Source of the DNA: Reticulitermes speratus
Lineage: Eukaryota > Arthropoda > Insecta > Blattodea > Rhinotermitidae
Direction: 5' to 3'
Assembly: GCA_021186555.1 (NCBI GenBank)
Contig: JAJKFL010000014.1
Location: 37,492,698-37,556,697, forward strand
Length of the DNA stretch: 64,000 nucleotides
The notes under the pieces were generated by a model. The model saw only the letters and a list, made by a program, of their open reading frames with translations. It was not told the DNA's origin and did not search any database. The first letter of the stretch is position 1; every line of letters starts with the position of its first letter. Below, in pieces: positions 1 through 11,741 of the stretch. The position numbers were made by a program, and so were the translations under genes.

Positions 1-293
1 CATTCTTAAACACCTCTCGATACAAATATCGGTAGGAAAATTCAAGTGATGGCTAAGCTGGAGAAGTGGTGGCCATGGAATTCTGAATCGAGGGTATGAT
101 CCCCGGACACTTTGCCTTAGAATACTATTTCTTCATGGAATATCGTAACATTCCGTAGTTCGTATCTCATGGGCTTCAGATGTCAAGAAATTACACACGC
201 AAAACTTTTTTTGAAGATAAATACGGTGCCTACGTAACAGAGGTAAGTGCCGCACATCCGTATTAAACAGTACATACGATATTGCAACTACCT

Positions 294-537
294 TTTTTTC
301 CAATGGCTCGACAGCCCCTTGAGGGCCTAGGCCTCCTCATTTTTCGAGGCGTCACGATCACACACTTTAGACACACCACACTCGGTAGGACTCCTCTGGA
401 CGAGTGATCAGCCCGATGCAGAGACCTCTACCTGAAAACACACAACACTCACAACAGACAGACATTCATGCCCTAGGCGGGATTCGAACCCACAATCCCA
501 GCAAGAGAGCGGCCGCAGACCCACGCCTTAGACCGCA
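294..537 (-). mobile_element. SINE-A copy, head truncated
   Basis: Read on the minus strand this has the SINE-A order: a tRNA-Leu-like head with a B box (GGGTTCGAATCCC type), the family body, and the 3' module ending in GGGGCTGTCGAGCCATTGG followed by an A run (T run at 293 on the plus strand). The head stops at about 537, so the A box is missing. It is one of about a dozen copies here. Pol III-type promoter remnants only; no protein is encoded. Confidence 0.85.
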
Positions 538-569
538 ACATTTAAAAAATAGAGAACGCAGGTTTTCAT

Positions 570-609
570 CTTAAATGCTCAGGGGGTCTAAGACCCCTGA
601 GCATTTAAG
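570..609. repeat. Perfect 16-bp hairpin
   Basis: Arms 570-585 and 594-609 are exact reverse complements around an 8-nt loop, starting CTTAAATGCTCAGGGG. A Penelope-like relic starts 14 bp later. It may be a residual inverted end of that element; function unknown. Confidence 0.8.
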
Positions 610-622
610 TTACCGAATTTAT

Positions 623-682
623 GTTCCTTCGAAACGTCTACAAAATTTAACCCAGCGCCACGGTGTCATATCCAAGAAGATC
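623..682 (+). repeat. Penelope-like terminal relic
   Basis: The segment holds CGAAACGTC followed by a stretch ending ACGGTGTCATATCCAAGA. The same order recurs at 35539-35591, so it is a dispersed family. CGAAACGTC is the 3' half of the hammerhead core seen elsewhere in the window, but no C-U-G-A-N-G-A half is visible upstream. A short frame through it (575-814) has no recognisable domain. Confidence 0.45.
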
Positions 683-825
683 TGGACGTCAAAAAACCGC
701 TGCGGAATTCCCAAATCTCACGTATGCGAAGGACAATTCGTTTATAATCTCGATATAAATTTCGTTACAAATTCAAATAAAGGTGTTAGTCTTCTTTTCC
801 TGATTTTATCGTGAAAAAGATGAGC

Positions 826-1290
826 GTTAAGGACTTGTAGTGCAGAACAACATAAAGTTAAGGACTTGTAGTGCAGAACAACATAAAGTTAAGAACTTGT
901 AGTGCAGAACAACATAAAGTTAAGGACTTGTAGTGCAGAACAACACAACGTTAAGGACTTGTAGTGCAGAACAACATAAAGTTAAGGACTTGTAGTGCAG
1001 AACAACATAAAGTTAAGGACTTGTAGTGCAGAACAACATAAAGTTAAGGACTTGTAGTGCAGAACAACATAAAGTTAATGACTTGTAGTGCAGAACAACA
1101 TAAAGTTAAGGACTTGTAGTGCAGAACAACATAAAGTTAATGACTTGTAGTGCAGAACAACATAAAGTTAATGACTTGTAGTGCAGAACAACATAAAGTT
1201 AAGGACTTGTAGTGCAGAATAACATAAAGTTAAGGACTTGAAGTGCAGAACAACATAAAGTTAAGGACTTGTAGTGCAGAACAACATAAA
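826..1290 (+). repeat. Tandem array, 31 bp x 15
   Basis: Fifteen head-to-tail 31-bp units (465 bp exactly), each containing GGACTTGTAGTGCAGAACAA. Units differ only by single substitutions (AAGG to AATG, CATAAA to CACAAC), so the array is young or homogenised. It lies between two Penelope-like relics. No coding potential is apparent. Confidence 0.95.
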
Positions 1291-1428
1291 GTCTGTCGTT
1301 GAACCTAATTAAAGATACAATAATTATCTTAATTTTTTTAATATTTAATCTTTCTTGTAGAAACTAAACACAGTTTAAATGAAACCAACATATAATCAAT
1401 CAACACAACATATATTGTAACAATATCA

Positions 1429-1472
1429 ACAGCTACATGTTTCGGCTACATTAATAGCCATCATCGGGCTGT
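1429..1472 (-). ncRNA. Hammerhead-type ribozyme, left arm
   Basis: On the minus strand: helix I ACAGC, core CCGATGA (expected CTGATGA, so U4 is C), stem II GGCTA/TAGCC, GAAA, self-complementary stem III ACATGT, cleavage-step A, then helix I partner GCTGT (5 bp). One core change probably makes it weak or inactive. Confidence 0.65.
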
Positions 1473-1532
1473 GCAGAAGAAAATTAAAAAAAATTCTGCC
1501 CTTGTATATCAAAACTTTCAATTTTCTTCTGT

Positions 1533-1576
1533 ACAGCTTGATGATGGCTATTAATGTAGCCGAAACATGTAGCTGT
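1533..1576 (+). ncRNA. Hammerhead-type ribozyme, right arm
   Basis: Helix I ACAGC/GCTGT, core TTGATGA (C3 is U), stem II GGCTA/TAGCC with a 6-nt loop, GAAA, stem III ACATGT, then A. It mirrors the left arm, and the two arms carry different core changes, so the ancestor most likely had CTGATGA. Confidence 0.65.
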
Positions 1577-1584
1577 TGATATTA

Positions 1585-3692
1585 CTACATCTTGTACATG
1601 TTATTATAATAATTGTTTATAAGAATTATATGTTTTATTGACTCAGTGTGGATTGTAACTTTTGGAAGCACCTGTAAATGAGTTGCAGTATGAACCTCGC
1701 CCAGTATACCATGACACTGTAGCTGCTGGACTTTGCAAGAGACTTACAGAATATAAGTGCCAACCTTAGTGGCACTTAAAAACTTGTATCTAATTAGGGC
1801 AGCCACCTGCCAGCCCAGTCAATTTTAATTACCGACGGTAACTTTTGTTTTTCCGGCTGTGATCTACGAGCCTGTTCTGACGAGAGGCTCTGCACTGTAG
1901 GGCACAGCAGCGAAACACCTGTCTCTCGGCTCTAAACTTGTATCACTACCATCTAGAAATAAACCCTCATATTCTGGCTACTGGAGTTCCCACTGCGAAA
2001 CAATCCTTGATGTCTAGGCACGAACTGGAGATACAAATGTGTATCACGTAATAAATATTCCACATAAGGTTTTGAAATTATATATCGGAGTTTTAACTTA
2101 TTTTCACTCTATTATTACAATTTCTAAACAAACATAATAAATGTTAAAGGATGTACTTAGCATCCACCTTTCGATATGCTATATCTAAAAATGGGTTATT
2201 TTACACAACGACCTTTTGTTGTATGAATCGTAGAGGAAATGAGGACATGTTTTGCTCAAAACTCGATCTGTTATTAGTTTGTAATTTATCACGAATGTTG
2301 TGTGTCCGTTCGTTATTTTCATTTGGATTTCCGCACCACTCACCGTACTACTGCACCGTACAGAAACTCAAATAAAGTCCGTCAACTGATTTAAACAAAT
2401 CTCTAAAAAAAGCGAGATTTTACCTTTGTTTTAAACTAACTGCATTTCAACGTAGCAATTGTTTTATATTTTTATGTACAAAACCAAAAAGCTGATTACG
2501 TAAATTTTAAATCGCCTTTCATAAGGGGATTAACCTAAAAATACTTTTCACAGGCAGACATTTTTACATGGAACGCTTTTAAAAATTTGGTCGTGTTAAA
2601 TAAATGTCTTCATTTCATGTAACAGTGCTATAGTAATAAACAGTTGTGCTGAAGACGAGGCCTTTTTTACATAATTCAGAAAATTTATTTGGTAATTTTT
2701 ATGTGTTGCATTGGAGAGTATATACTACCCAGCTTGTTTACTGGATTCGACACATAGATTCAGAATAATTTAGTTTTTCTTTGTATCAGTTCAACATAAC
2801 ACATGCTTTACATAAAGCTGAAACACAATTTTATGATTATTTAAAACAATTTTTCCTGTTGCAAACAAATCATACCCGCATGTTTAATTAATATCCATAA
2901 CAACTACTTCCAGTTTTTTTTCATATAATATACATTTGTCAAGACACGTTAAAAAGTGGTATATTTATGAATACACGGGCTGAAGGACTGACGAACCAGG
3001 ATGTAATTCTCACTTATAGGCCTACAACCTATTCTTCTTTCTCTGAAAGGTGTGTTCCAGCTTTGGGCCCAATCTGCTTAAAATTTCCGAGGCAAAACGT
3101 ACATCAAATGTGAAATTGTCGTAAAGCATCTTTTAGAAAATCATGTATAATTCCAAACGTCTTCTCTTTCTGCACAAAGGTCATCATAAACTGACCCTGC
3201 TAATCTAAATATTTCTGCATTTCAAACACACATGTTTCATTTGCATATATGCAACCGAATGTAGAGAGACGCAGCAAGAGCAGTAATTCATCCTGCTGTC
3301 ACATTGTCTTCCGCCAGTCTACTTTCTCTGCATCTCGACATGTAGTTGTTATGGTCACCCTCCACATTCCATTATGTCACAAATTTCACTCAAATTTATT
3401 AAATATGTTAAAACTTGCTTAAACTATGCGGCAACATATGCGCTTAGAAGGCGGTGAAATGGGTGTAAAGTCACACAGCTCTAATAAAGTTAATGCATTA
3501 AGACACCAAGCAGTTTCACTTGGCGTTTCTGACGTGTATTACGGAAGGTGTGGTACCCCTTTTAGAATCTTCTGAGTATATGACGTCTTCACTGAATTTT
3601 TAGTGTTTCTAGACAGCTACAATGGCAGAATTTCCCCTCAATTAGACCACAGTTTCTTTCTCTCGAATCTCCTAGAATTTATTTTTTTTTTT
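1585..3692. other. No gene seen
   Basis: AT-rich DNA without a convincing open frame. Short frames such as 2151-2375 have no recognisable domain and many stops around them. I see no SINE head, transposon end or tandem array. Confidence 0.6.
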
Positions 3693-4320
3693 CGCTATGA
3701 TCCCACAACTAAACGCCAAAGTGCTGAATGGAAGTCACCAGCATCACCAAAAGGCAAAAAAGTTCGTTTTCAAAAGTCAAAAGTGAAGACAATGCTTGTG
3801 TGTTTCTACGACAGCAAGGGAATTATTCACCACGAGTTTGTCCCTCAGGGACAAACTGTCACTGGAAGTTTTTATTTGAGTGTTCTGGAACGCCTATGGA
3901 AGAGGATTCGCCGTGTCCGGCCCGAGTACTCAGCACCAGGCAGTTGGTTTCTTCTTCACGACAATGCACCGGTTCACCGGGCAGTTGCTGTAAAAGAATT
4001 TTTAGCCCAAAAACAAGTGTGCGTGCTCAATCATCCGCCTTACTCCCCTGATTTATCCCCCTGTGATTATTTTCTGTTCCCCAAACTGAAGTTACCATTG
4101 AAAGGGCGCCTCTTTGAAGATGTTCAAGACATCCAAGGAGCTGTGACATCGAGTCTTCGGGCCATACCACAAGAAGACGTGCAGAGGTCGTTCCAGTCTT
4201 TGCTAGATCGTGCCACTCGCTGTATCGATGCAGAAGGGATGTACTTTGAATAAAATACAGATAGTACTCAAGTCTTTTGTTCCAGTTTTATTCTATAACC
4301 TCAGTCTCATTATATAATTG
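3693..4320 (+). pseudogene. Mariner transposase, 5'-truncated
   Basis: The frame that opens at 3603 and stops at 4253 becomes mariner-like from about residue 31 (RYDPTTKRQS), so the first 30 codons are unrelated T-rich sequence. The second catalytic aspartate is in HDNAPVH (residue 120) and the third in YSPDLSPCDYF (residue 155), with 34 residues between them: the D,D34D signature of mariner DDE transposases. The C-terminus ends EGMYFE as the family does. The first catalytic Asp, the N-terminal helix-turn-helix domains and the 5' TIR are missing. The remaining 220 codons have no stop. It cannot be catalytic. The 3' boundary at about 4320 is a guess because no clear TIR was found. Confidence 0.92.
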
Positions 4321-4454
4321 TCGGACTGTGTAGCTTATAACATTCTTCGCAGCAGTGGAAATTGGATTCGTTTTCCGACAAGGGCAAAGGACTCTTCTTT
4401 GATCCAAAACATACAGACTTGGCACAGGCAATCCTAGCCTACCATCCTCTAGGT

Positions 4455-4984
4455 CAGGGGTCGGCAAACTACGGCCCGCGGGCCAAATCCGGCCCGCCGC
4501 CTCTTTTTGTACGGCCGGCGAGCTAAGAATGGATTTTACATTTTCAAATTCTTTAAAATTTCAGAGTACGCGCTATAACGGACCCGTATGTGGCGCTCGT
4601 ATAGCTTCGCATTCGCACGCTGCTTGGTGGCCTCTGCTGTGACGCCACGCGGTTCTAATTCGGCAGCGTTTCCAGTGAACATTTGCAATCAATTGTGATG
4701 ATAGGCAGTACTAACTTTGAACCCCAATTTGGTGAAATGTTATCTCAAAAAAAGCAATTCCATTCTTCTCATTAGTAGAGCTGTATTTCAAACAATTGTA
4801 GTCTACTTATTATTATTATTATTATTACGTTACATTTTGTTCAATACATTTGTGAAAACTTGTTTTTTTTTCTTGTTATTTAAGTAGGCCTACCTACATA
4901 AATATCATCGAGTTTGCCTCTTGGCCCGCAGAGCCTAAAATATTGACTATTTGGCCGTTTACAAAAAATGTTTGCCGACCCCTG
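4455..4984. mobile_element. Non-autonomous hAT element (530 bp) with 8-bp TSD
   Basis: The left end CAGGGGTCGGCAAAC matches the reverse complement of the right end over 15 bp, and the TIRs continue imperfectly into GGCCCGCGGGCC-like sequence. Both ends are flanked by an identical 8-bp duplication, CTCTAGGT (4447-4454 and 4985-4992), diagnostic of hAT insertion. The interior has no transposase frame. The end sequence resembles Charlie-type hAT elements. Confidence 0.93.
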
Positions 4985-5423
4985 CTCTAGGTCATGCCTG
5001 CTCCATGCTTTACGTGGCGCGGGCAACTTAGGTAAAATCTGGTCTGCATGCAGGCAACATGAATTTTAATACACAGAAAGAATAATGAATAAGTACACGT
5101 ACACTGACGGAAGTACACTGACAAACCACGCAGACACTGAGCAACAAGGACGGCCCACCACACAGCAGCACATACAGATAACCGACACATAACAGCACAC
5201 CGAAAAATGCATGGACCACGCTGCCAATAATTTATTACTTACATCATAATATGTAACCTAATATAATATACTATAATATTTTTCCATTGTTTTAGCAATT
5301 TTAACAATACTACTATTGTATAATTTTACATAGAGTGGTAACAACGAATATTGTAACATTTTATACACAGTTTTGACTCTTCTGATGTATTTTAAGTACA
5401 TTGGTCTATGTAAAACTTCAACG

Positions 5424-5467
5424 ATTCCCCTGATAATGGCAATGTAGAAGTGCCGAAATACGTATTG
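5424..5467 (+). ncRNA. Hammerhead-type ribozyme (G8A variant)
   Basis: Helix I TCCC/GGGG, core CTGATAA (G8 is A), stem II GGCA/TGCC, GAAA, palindromic stem III ATACGTAT, cleavage-step U. About 50 bp downstream is TTTGTGCATTTGTTGG, a segment that also follows the copy at 6191. The G8A change should impair cleavage. Confidence 0.6.
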
Positions 5468-5644
5468 GGGTAACCTTTTAATAAAGGAATTAATGACATA
5501 ACTTGTCTTTGTGCATTTGTTGGTTTGAATTAGTCAAGTACACTTTCAGTTTATGAGTAACTTTACCTCTCTATTTTTCTGTACATCATGTGTAGTAAAA
5601 ATAATTTTCACACTGGACATCTTGTTGTGTTTGTATATACCACA

Positions 5645-5795
5645 TGGTAGTTAGCACTCACCATCTACACAACTATTTGTTACGTATTAGTAAAGTGTAA
5701 CAAGGCTACATGTTTCGACCAATAGGTGTTATCCTTTAATAATACATAATAAATAGTCGTGTTGCTATTAAGTGCTAACTACCCTGCAGTAAAAA
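5645..5795. mobile_element. Penelope-like inverted-repeat relic
   Basis: GTAGTTAGCACT at 5647 is mirrored by AGTGCTAACTAC near 5784, with further imperfect pairing inside. It contains a degraded hammerhead on the minus strand at 5703-5737: stem II ACC/GGT, GAAA, stem III ACATGT, helix I AAGG/CCTT, but C3 and U4 are deleted. Confidence 0.5.
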
Positions 5796-5849
5796 TATGA
5801 TGATGACAAGGGAAAAAGTTTATAAAACATGAAATTCGAAACATAAGCT

Positions 5850-6297
5850 AGGGCATTCAGTAACCAATAAACGCGCACACTCAAACTATTTTTTATTTGT
5901 ATTAGTATCACCGAATTCCCCTACATATGTTCAGCTCGTACCACTCCACACAACAGCACGCGTAACAACACAGCTTATAATCACCAGCACATACAAAACC
6001 ACGATTTCATGCATCAAGTAGCAACACTGTTATTTCAACTTTTAACTTTTAACTTTATACGATAAAATCTTAAGTTACTGTACAGTTTTACATATTTTAC
6101 AAATTTAAATGTGTTTTTTACAACTTACTTCTGAGACAAGTGTGTTCTACGGCACATTAAACATGCGATGTGAAGTGTAGTAGCTTGTTACCCCCCTAAA
6201 GATGGTCTACGGACCAAAAAACGTGTAGGGGAATACAACGATACTAATAAAACTATAAAAGTTTACGTTTGTGCATTTGTTGGTAAACTGAATAGTG
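5850..6297. mobile_element. Penelope-like palindrome, decayed hammerheads
   Basis: The left arm (about 5850-5930) and right arm (about 6221-6297) are imperfect reverse complements, sharing TATTAGTATC and CCCCTACA in mirrored form. A relic on the minus strand (about 5928-5965) keeps the palindrome ACATATGT. The right relic (6191-6233, plus) keeps stem II GGTC/GACC and helix I CCCC/GGGG but has G5A and G12A changes. Both point outward. AAAATGCACGGTGA follows at 6303, a motif seen beside other copies. Confidence 0.6.
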
Positions 6298-6299
6298 AG

Positions 6300-8060
6300 T
6301 GAAAATGCACGGTGAAAACAATATAAAAGTTATAACCTAGGGTGTCGCCAATTAGCACATTTTTACAAAATAATTACTAAATTAATATATGTCTTCATAA
6401 ATAAACAGATTACAAGTTTTCAAAATTGCTAGGGCGTTCTATCACGATGTTGTGAGGGAAAGAGTTAAAAGACGTTTTCTTATTGAAAATGTCTCCGCGG
6501 GAAACATAAAGCTTTGTCGCGGGCGACATCTTTCCTGCGAGCTACGGGCAGAGCGGGACTATTCCAGGTACTTTGGACTCTCTTTGGAAGTAAAGCAACC
6601 GGGGCGTGAACCTGAATAATCACATCTATCTAGTGCCAGGGGTTAAAACTATCTCCACGCTTTGCTTCACCTTCTATCTTAATGGAAACCGTAACACTTC
6701 TGCAGCTGAGTGTCGCAAAATATTCCATAAAGCAATGAAAATTCACAAATTATAAATTTTAAGCTTTCCTGGAAGTTGATTAGTGATTTATATGGAGCCT
6801 GTTTTGGTGTGACCTCACCGTGTGGAAGAGAGATATGTTAGCAGTGTTTCGGAGGAATTTGCTGCTACCATATTCAGGACAAAAGCGTCAGCCGATAAAG
6901 TAAGTTGAATTTACTTATCAGCTGCAAAACCTTCCAGCCACCATTCTCTTATAATTTGCCCGCTTTCTTCCTTTGAAAAAAGAGTCCCGTAGCCGGAGAA
7001 ACCTGTGGGTCATATATCCGCCTTGTTTTCTTATGGATCGGACAGAACATCTCGTGTCCTACGTGTCCTTCCTGCTGCGTCCTGAAAGATAGCTTGGGAC
7101 ATGTGGAGGTCATAAGCACTACTTTTAAAGAAGAGATCCATTGGCGAATTCTGAATCGCAAAAGAAACCACAATATTCGTAATAAAGAACGCATAGGCGC
7201 ACCATGGGGAGGGGAGACTGCCGGGCTGCAGCCCCCCAAAACCCCCAAAACAGAAACCGACTGATGTCTAGTAAATTAGAATTTTGAAAAATAAATCAAT
7301 AAAATAAAAAAAAAAGATAGGACATTGTGATTGAGTCACGGAACATGTAGTTATATTTGTATGTATATATATGCAGTTGCAAACAGTGTTATGTTATACT
7401 TACAACATGATTTTTATAACACAATTTTTAAAATCAAACATGAATTATATATAGCTTCAGGGTCAGTCCCCCCCCCCCCCCCCCAGCGAAAAAATTCAGG
7501 GTGCAAACCTGAAAGAACGCCTTGGCAATGTCTGCATACTACGTCACGGAGTACACTATAATCAGTGTTGTTACACAACAAAAGTTACCAGCAGGATATC
7601 TACTCCTTCGCACAGAAATAAGACGTAATTCATAGAAAAGTCTTGCAGAGTATATAAAGCTATAAATTTTACGTTTTCTTCTGATGAATGAAGAAATATT
7701 TCTCAGCTTCACGACCCGGCCGCTTTATTCAAATGGAAGGATCTCCAGTATCCCTTAGACAGGCGGTCCCTAGGGCCGGTCTGGACAAGGAGATGAAGAG
7801 AATTATCTTCTGATGGAAATTAAACCCCAGTCATCCAGCTACATAGTGGGTCCACAAACAGAGCTTTGGTTTCGCTGACTTCGTCCGAAAACAGAAGACG
7901 TGCCGGACCGCATTACGGTCCACAGATGGCGCGTGTCCGCAGTATGCGGTTTCCTGCATTGTTCGCTGCCAACATATCAGTATCATAAAAATGTTCTTTT
8001 GCTGACTCTAAATCGTTTTAGAAGCGTTTGAAAATTTGCGAAAAGCGAATATTACCTTCG
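6300..8060. other. No gene seen; C17 homopolymer
   Basis: Mostly unique AT-rich DNA. A 17-nt C run occupies 7468-7484. About 45 bp near 7500-7550 (CGCCTTGGCAATGTCTGC) resemble 22496-22545, marking another old dispersed repeat. Short frames here, including 6949-7248 on the minus strand, look like chance. Confidence 0.55.
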
Positions 8061-8076
8061 TTATATCTGTGTTTTG

Positions 8077-8346
8077 CCGATCCCAGTGGCCGCGCGGTCT
8101 AAGGAGTGGGTCTGCGGCCGCTCGCTTCCTGGGATTGTGGGTTCGAATCCCGCTGAGGTCGTGGATGTCTGTCTGTTGTGAGTGTTGTGTGTTGTCAGGT
8201 AGAGGTCTCTGCGACGAGCTGGTCCCTCGTCCAGAGGAGTCCTACCGACTGTGGTGTGTCTAACAAGATTGATCACGAAGCCTCGAAAAAAAAAAATGAG
8301 GAGGCCTAGGCCCCCTAGGGGCTGTCGAGCCATAGGAAAAAAAAAA
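8077..8346 (+). mobile_element. SINE-A, full length, with TSD
   Basis: Starts CCGATCCCAGTGG, has A-box-like and B-box sequences of a tRNA-Leu-like head up to about 8155, then the A body and the 3' module ending GGGGCTGTCGAGCCAT with an A tail. The flanks TATCTGTGTTTT (ends 8075) and TATCTGCGTGTTT (8347-8359) are a slightly diverged duplication, so both boundaries are supported. Confidence 0.92.
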
Positions 8347-8359
8347 TATCTGCGTGTTT

Positions 8360-9965
8360 CTTCATGAGTCTCTGTGTCTACGTGGCAGAACTCCTTATAA
8401 ACGGATTTCTTATACAAATGTGTACCAGGGAATTTTACTAAAATCTCTGCAAAGCGTAAACTTCAGTTAAAACCACAAAATATAACAATCATTTTATGAT
8501 ATCTCCGTGAATTCTTCTTGGCTTGAGGTTCTTCAGATAAAGTTGCAGGGCCAATCACAACACATGTCAGGACATACATTTTTCCGAGAATCGTGTCGTT
8601 TACGAGATAATTACAAGAAATACGACAGAGCGAGAGACAGCACATGTAATTTTCAACACGTGTATATATTGTGGTGTGACGTAACTTTCCGGTTATTACG
8701 TCACGTTCGTAAACATCTGTCGATTCTCTTCTTCGTGAGAACAACAGGAAGCGTAATTAAGTTAGTAAAAATCTAATTATAATATTTAGAACTTACTGAT
8801 TACATACACGTCTAGCAACATGAATTATGATATGTATATAGTTTACGAATACACCCAGAAATTGTGCATGAAATAATGCAATTTAATAAAGTATATTTCA
8901 CTTTTGTCAGTAATTACAGTCACAACCAACATATATATATTCTTGACACATTAGGCTACCTGTTTCAGCTCTATAGAGCCATTATCAGGCCTGCACAAAA
9001 TTATATACATTTAATAAAAGGAATTCCCTTATTCTGTACAATTATATGTATAAAAATGATAAGGGGGGCGGAGCTTGCTTAAGAAAAAGCATGTATTAAC
9101 AATGTGAATATAAAAATGTATAAAATACAGAAGCATGTAAGCATATAAACGCGAGTATATAAAAGGTATATCAAAATATTATATAAAAATGTATAATAAT
9201 ACGTAAAATAAAATGGCGTCGGACTGTAAGATGTGGATGTATGTGCAGTGCTAATGTAAATGGCCAGGGTTGATCGTGTACTGTTACGTACGGATCTTTG
9301 TGCGACCGGATAGATTGGTCCTGCAGGAAGGTCGCATATAGAAATGAAAGGTCTTCAAATAAATATAAAAACAGACCCTGAAAATGGAATAACATTTTAT
9401 AAACCATGTATGTATATATATATATATATTTGAAAAAAAAAAGCAAAAGTGTGACCACAGTGTACTAAATATTTTGTCCATCTGAAAAGGGTGCAGGATA
9501 AAAAAAACCCTACGAGCCTCAGTGTTATGTTTTACCTACATTCACTATTTTGTTTGATGTCAATTCAACCAGATGGAGTTCTTTAATTCAAAAAATAATT
9601 AGATGAGGCAATTATAGCCACACGTCGAATAGAAATGTCACAAGCTAGGTACAAATTATATCCCTCTCTGCCTAACTCATCAATCTGAATAAGAAGATGA
9701 ATTGGAGTTAAAGCTCCAGTCATTCATAATCTCGGCACTAATTAGAGCTATGTTCTCAGCTTAGTTTAATCCCCTGGGGAAGAGACAAGAGCTACATTTT
9801 CCCATTTTATAGGAAGCTAAGTGTTTCCATAAAGGGCCAAATCATATGAAATGGAAGGTTAATTGAAGCGCCCCACCGGAGGCACGGCAGACCCGGATTT
9901 ATTGGGACACAATGCAACGACCTGCTAATATAGTCAAAATTTCGTAACAAACACAGGTATAAGTA
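8360..9965. other. No gene; one hammerhead relic inside
   Basis: AT-rich DNA. The only structure I can support is the minus-strand hammerhead relic at 8953-8992 with its Penelope-like flank: GTCACAACCAACAT at about 8918 is the mirrored form of the ATGTTGGTTGTGAC-type end seen near other copies. Short open frames have no recognisable domain. Confidence 0.5.
8953..8992 (-). ncRNA. Hammerhead-type ribozyme relic
   Basis: On the minus strand: helix I AGGC/GCCT, core CTGATAA (G8A), stem II GGCTC/GAGCT, GAAA. Stem III is ACAGGT, only partly self-complementary, followed by A. Likely inactive. Confidence 0.55.
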
Positions 9966-10246
9966 AAGCTACCCCTGGACAGACCTGGACAGGCCCCTAG
10001 ATTTCCAGGAGTTTGAGGCTCCCAGATTTCAAGACAATCGACACATGAAGGTGGTAAGGTTGTCAGCCCTATGCACCGTCCTCCTTTACACTCCAGGAAG
10101 TATTCCTGGTACTCATTTCTGTTACAGACTGAGTCGACCCCAGGTCCATAGTCAATGAAAAATTCCAATGACTTCATCGGGAATTGAACCCATGACCTTC
10201 CGGATTGTAGCGCAGTGCCTGGACCAACTTCGCCACCGCGTGCTTT
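9966..10246 (-). mobile_element. SINE-C copy
   Basis: Minus-strand order: tRNA-like head (CACGCGGTGGCGAAGTTGG, with a GGGTTCAATTCCC B box), a body with GGGGTCGACTCAG, then the tail around CCAGGTCTGTCCAGG and a TTTAC end at 9966. An open frame across it (9899-10357, minus) is incidental. Confidence 0.85.
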
Positions 10247-11091
10247 GCTGCGATGGAAACTCCTTACTGTGTGGACGACGTCGACCAGGACGAATGTAGT
10301 GCGAGTTGCCGTGTGTCCCCTCTGCTCGACTATAAATGCACTGAGGTTTAACACCATGTGGCAGTTTTCGTCGGCAGTGTGCCCTGCTGTGCACGTACCG
10401 TAACAACGCGCTTCACCGTCGCGATGAACAGCTGAAAAGCGTTACTTCATCAGACGGCGACGTGAATTTCGGAAAATAAAGGTTTCAGGACAAGTTGTGT
10501 ACGATTTTTGACCTCTTTAAAACAAGTATTATATCTTGAAATATTGGAGCGAATTTCTTTTCACCTTGATACCGCTAAGTAGCTACAACTCTGAGTATTC
10601 TAGGGTAGCATATGCCGTAGGCGAGTAGGCACCACTACTTCTTAGTACTTCGGAGGTCCCGGCTTCAAATCTCGTCCCAGAGACCGGTTACACTGGTTGA
10701 TGTTTTAATGGATATGCTTAGTCACTCTAAGAAAGTGGCGCTACATTACCTGCAATTAGAGCACGTACACTTTATTCGCTCATTATATATCGTACAATCT
10801 CCGCTCAGATTATTATAAAATGATCTACAACGAAACACAGAAGTAACTTCAAATAAATGCCTTTCATTATATTGTATTGGTTTGGTCTTCGTGCGCAAAT
10901 TAAAATAAATGGCCTAGCTTTGATATAAATTAGAACATACATAATCCGTCTCTCAAAGTGACTTGACCCCTTGCTTCCAGATTGTAGGCGCCTTCAGCCC
11001 AATCGACCAAGCCACTCCGGTTTCAAGAGCCAGAAGGTCATTGAAATAATATTTCACATTACACACATTCTGTGCAGTTGTCTTCTACACA
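10247..11091. other. No gene seen; possible tRNA-like relic near 10620
   Basis: CCGGCTTCAAATCTCG near 10660 hints at another degenerate tRNA-derived head, too weak to assign. A TATAAA at 10333 has no supporting gene. Nothing else recognisable. Confidence 0.45.
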
Positions 11092-11130
11092 CTGATGATG
11101 GCTAAACTAGGCGGCCGAAACATGTAGGAG
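11092..11130 (+). ncRNA. Hammerhead-type ribozyme, intact core
   Basis: Core CTGATGA (11092-11098), a short stem II GGC/GCC, CGAAA, palindromic stem III ACATGT, cleavage-step A. Helix I is not well paired, so activity is uncertain although all core residues are present. Confidence 0.62.
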
Positions 11131-11465
11131 CACAAAACCCAAGCTTTGTGCAGTAGTTGGAAATACAACTAGCGTGACATTGAAACAAATTCCTTCACCT
11201 CAACCAACGTAAGTACATATTTCGACTTGTTGCAACAGTCCATATTATAGACACGTCAAGGCCTTAAGCCGAGACGGGAAGTCCATTAGCGTAAAAAAAA
11301 CCCCAGCCAGAGATTCAACGTTCTATTATCACAAACTACTGAGCTTAAATCTTAGATTGACAGGAGGCACAAAAGGTAGATTCTGGTCAGGAGCAGAAAA
11401 AGGTCCTGATACCACTACCCGTACTGGTTTGCTGATGGAACCGACTTCAAAGCAGCTGGTTCCAG

Positions 11466-11741
11466 TTTTTTTTTATGAAGGGCCCCCACACCACAGCCTT
11501 AAGGCTTTTTGTGCAACCCCAATAAAGATGATGAGGATGAGCAATTTTTTTTTTACCAATTTTTACAATTAATGGAGCACCAGTGGAATGAAATCGACAG
11601 GGGAAAACCGACAACTCGGAGAAAAACCTGTCCCAGTGCCACTTTGTCCACCACAAATCTCACATGGACTTGACCTGGGACCGAACCCCGGGACTCCGTG
11701 GTGAGAGGCCGGCGACTAACCGCCTGAGCCATGGCACGACC
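11466..11741 (-). mobile_element. SINE-D copy
   Basis: Minus-strand SINE-D: head CGTGCCATGGCTCAGGCGG, B box GGGGTTCGGTCCC, the body GTGGACAAAGTGGCACTGGG, and the tail AAAAGCCTTAAGGCTG then GGGCCCTTCAT. It abuts a truncated SINE-C at 11742 with no spacer, which suggests nested or adjacent insertion. Confidence 0.88.

Larger units (their letters stand above)
1421..1584. mobile_element. Penelope-like palindrome with two outward hammerheads
   Basis: Two arms of about 63 bp (1421-1485 and 1520-1584) are near-perfect reverse complements around a roughly 35-bp spacer. Each arm carries one hammerhead motif and both ribozymes point away from the centre. No reverse transcriptase is encoded, so this is a non-autonomous or decayed terminal-repeat pair. 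Confidence 0.75.

Noticed and set aside
826-1290. CRISPR array
   Set aside because: Units are adjacent with no spacers, and the DNA is clearly eukaryotic. This applies to all tandem arrays here.
3603-3692. Start of the mariner transposase at 3603
   Set aside because: The first 30 codons are T-rich and unrelated to the family; similarity begins only at about 3693.
8077-8155. tRNA-Leu gene
   Set aside because: The head has A- and B-box-like sequence, but it is followed by the SINE body and A tail and flanked by a TSD. The same holds for all other tRNA-like segments.
9899-10357. 152-codon minus-strand frame
   Set aside because: Runs through SINE-C sequence, including its tRNA-like head.
10320-10460. 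LTR promoter with TATAAA and downstream AATAAA
   Set aside because: No paired LTR, primer-binding site or gag-pol frame nearby.
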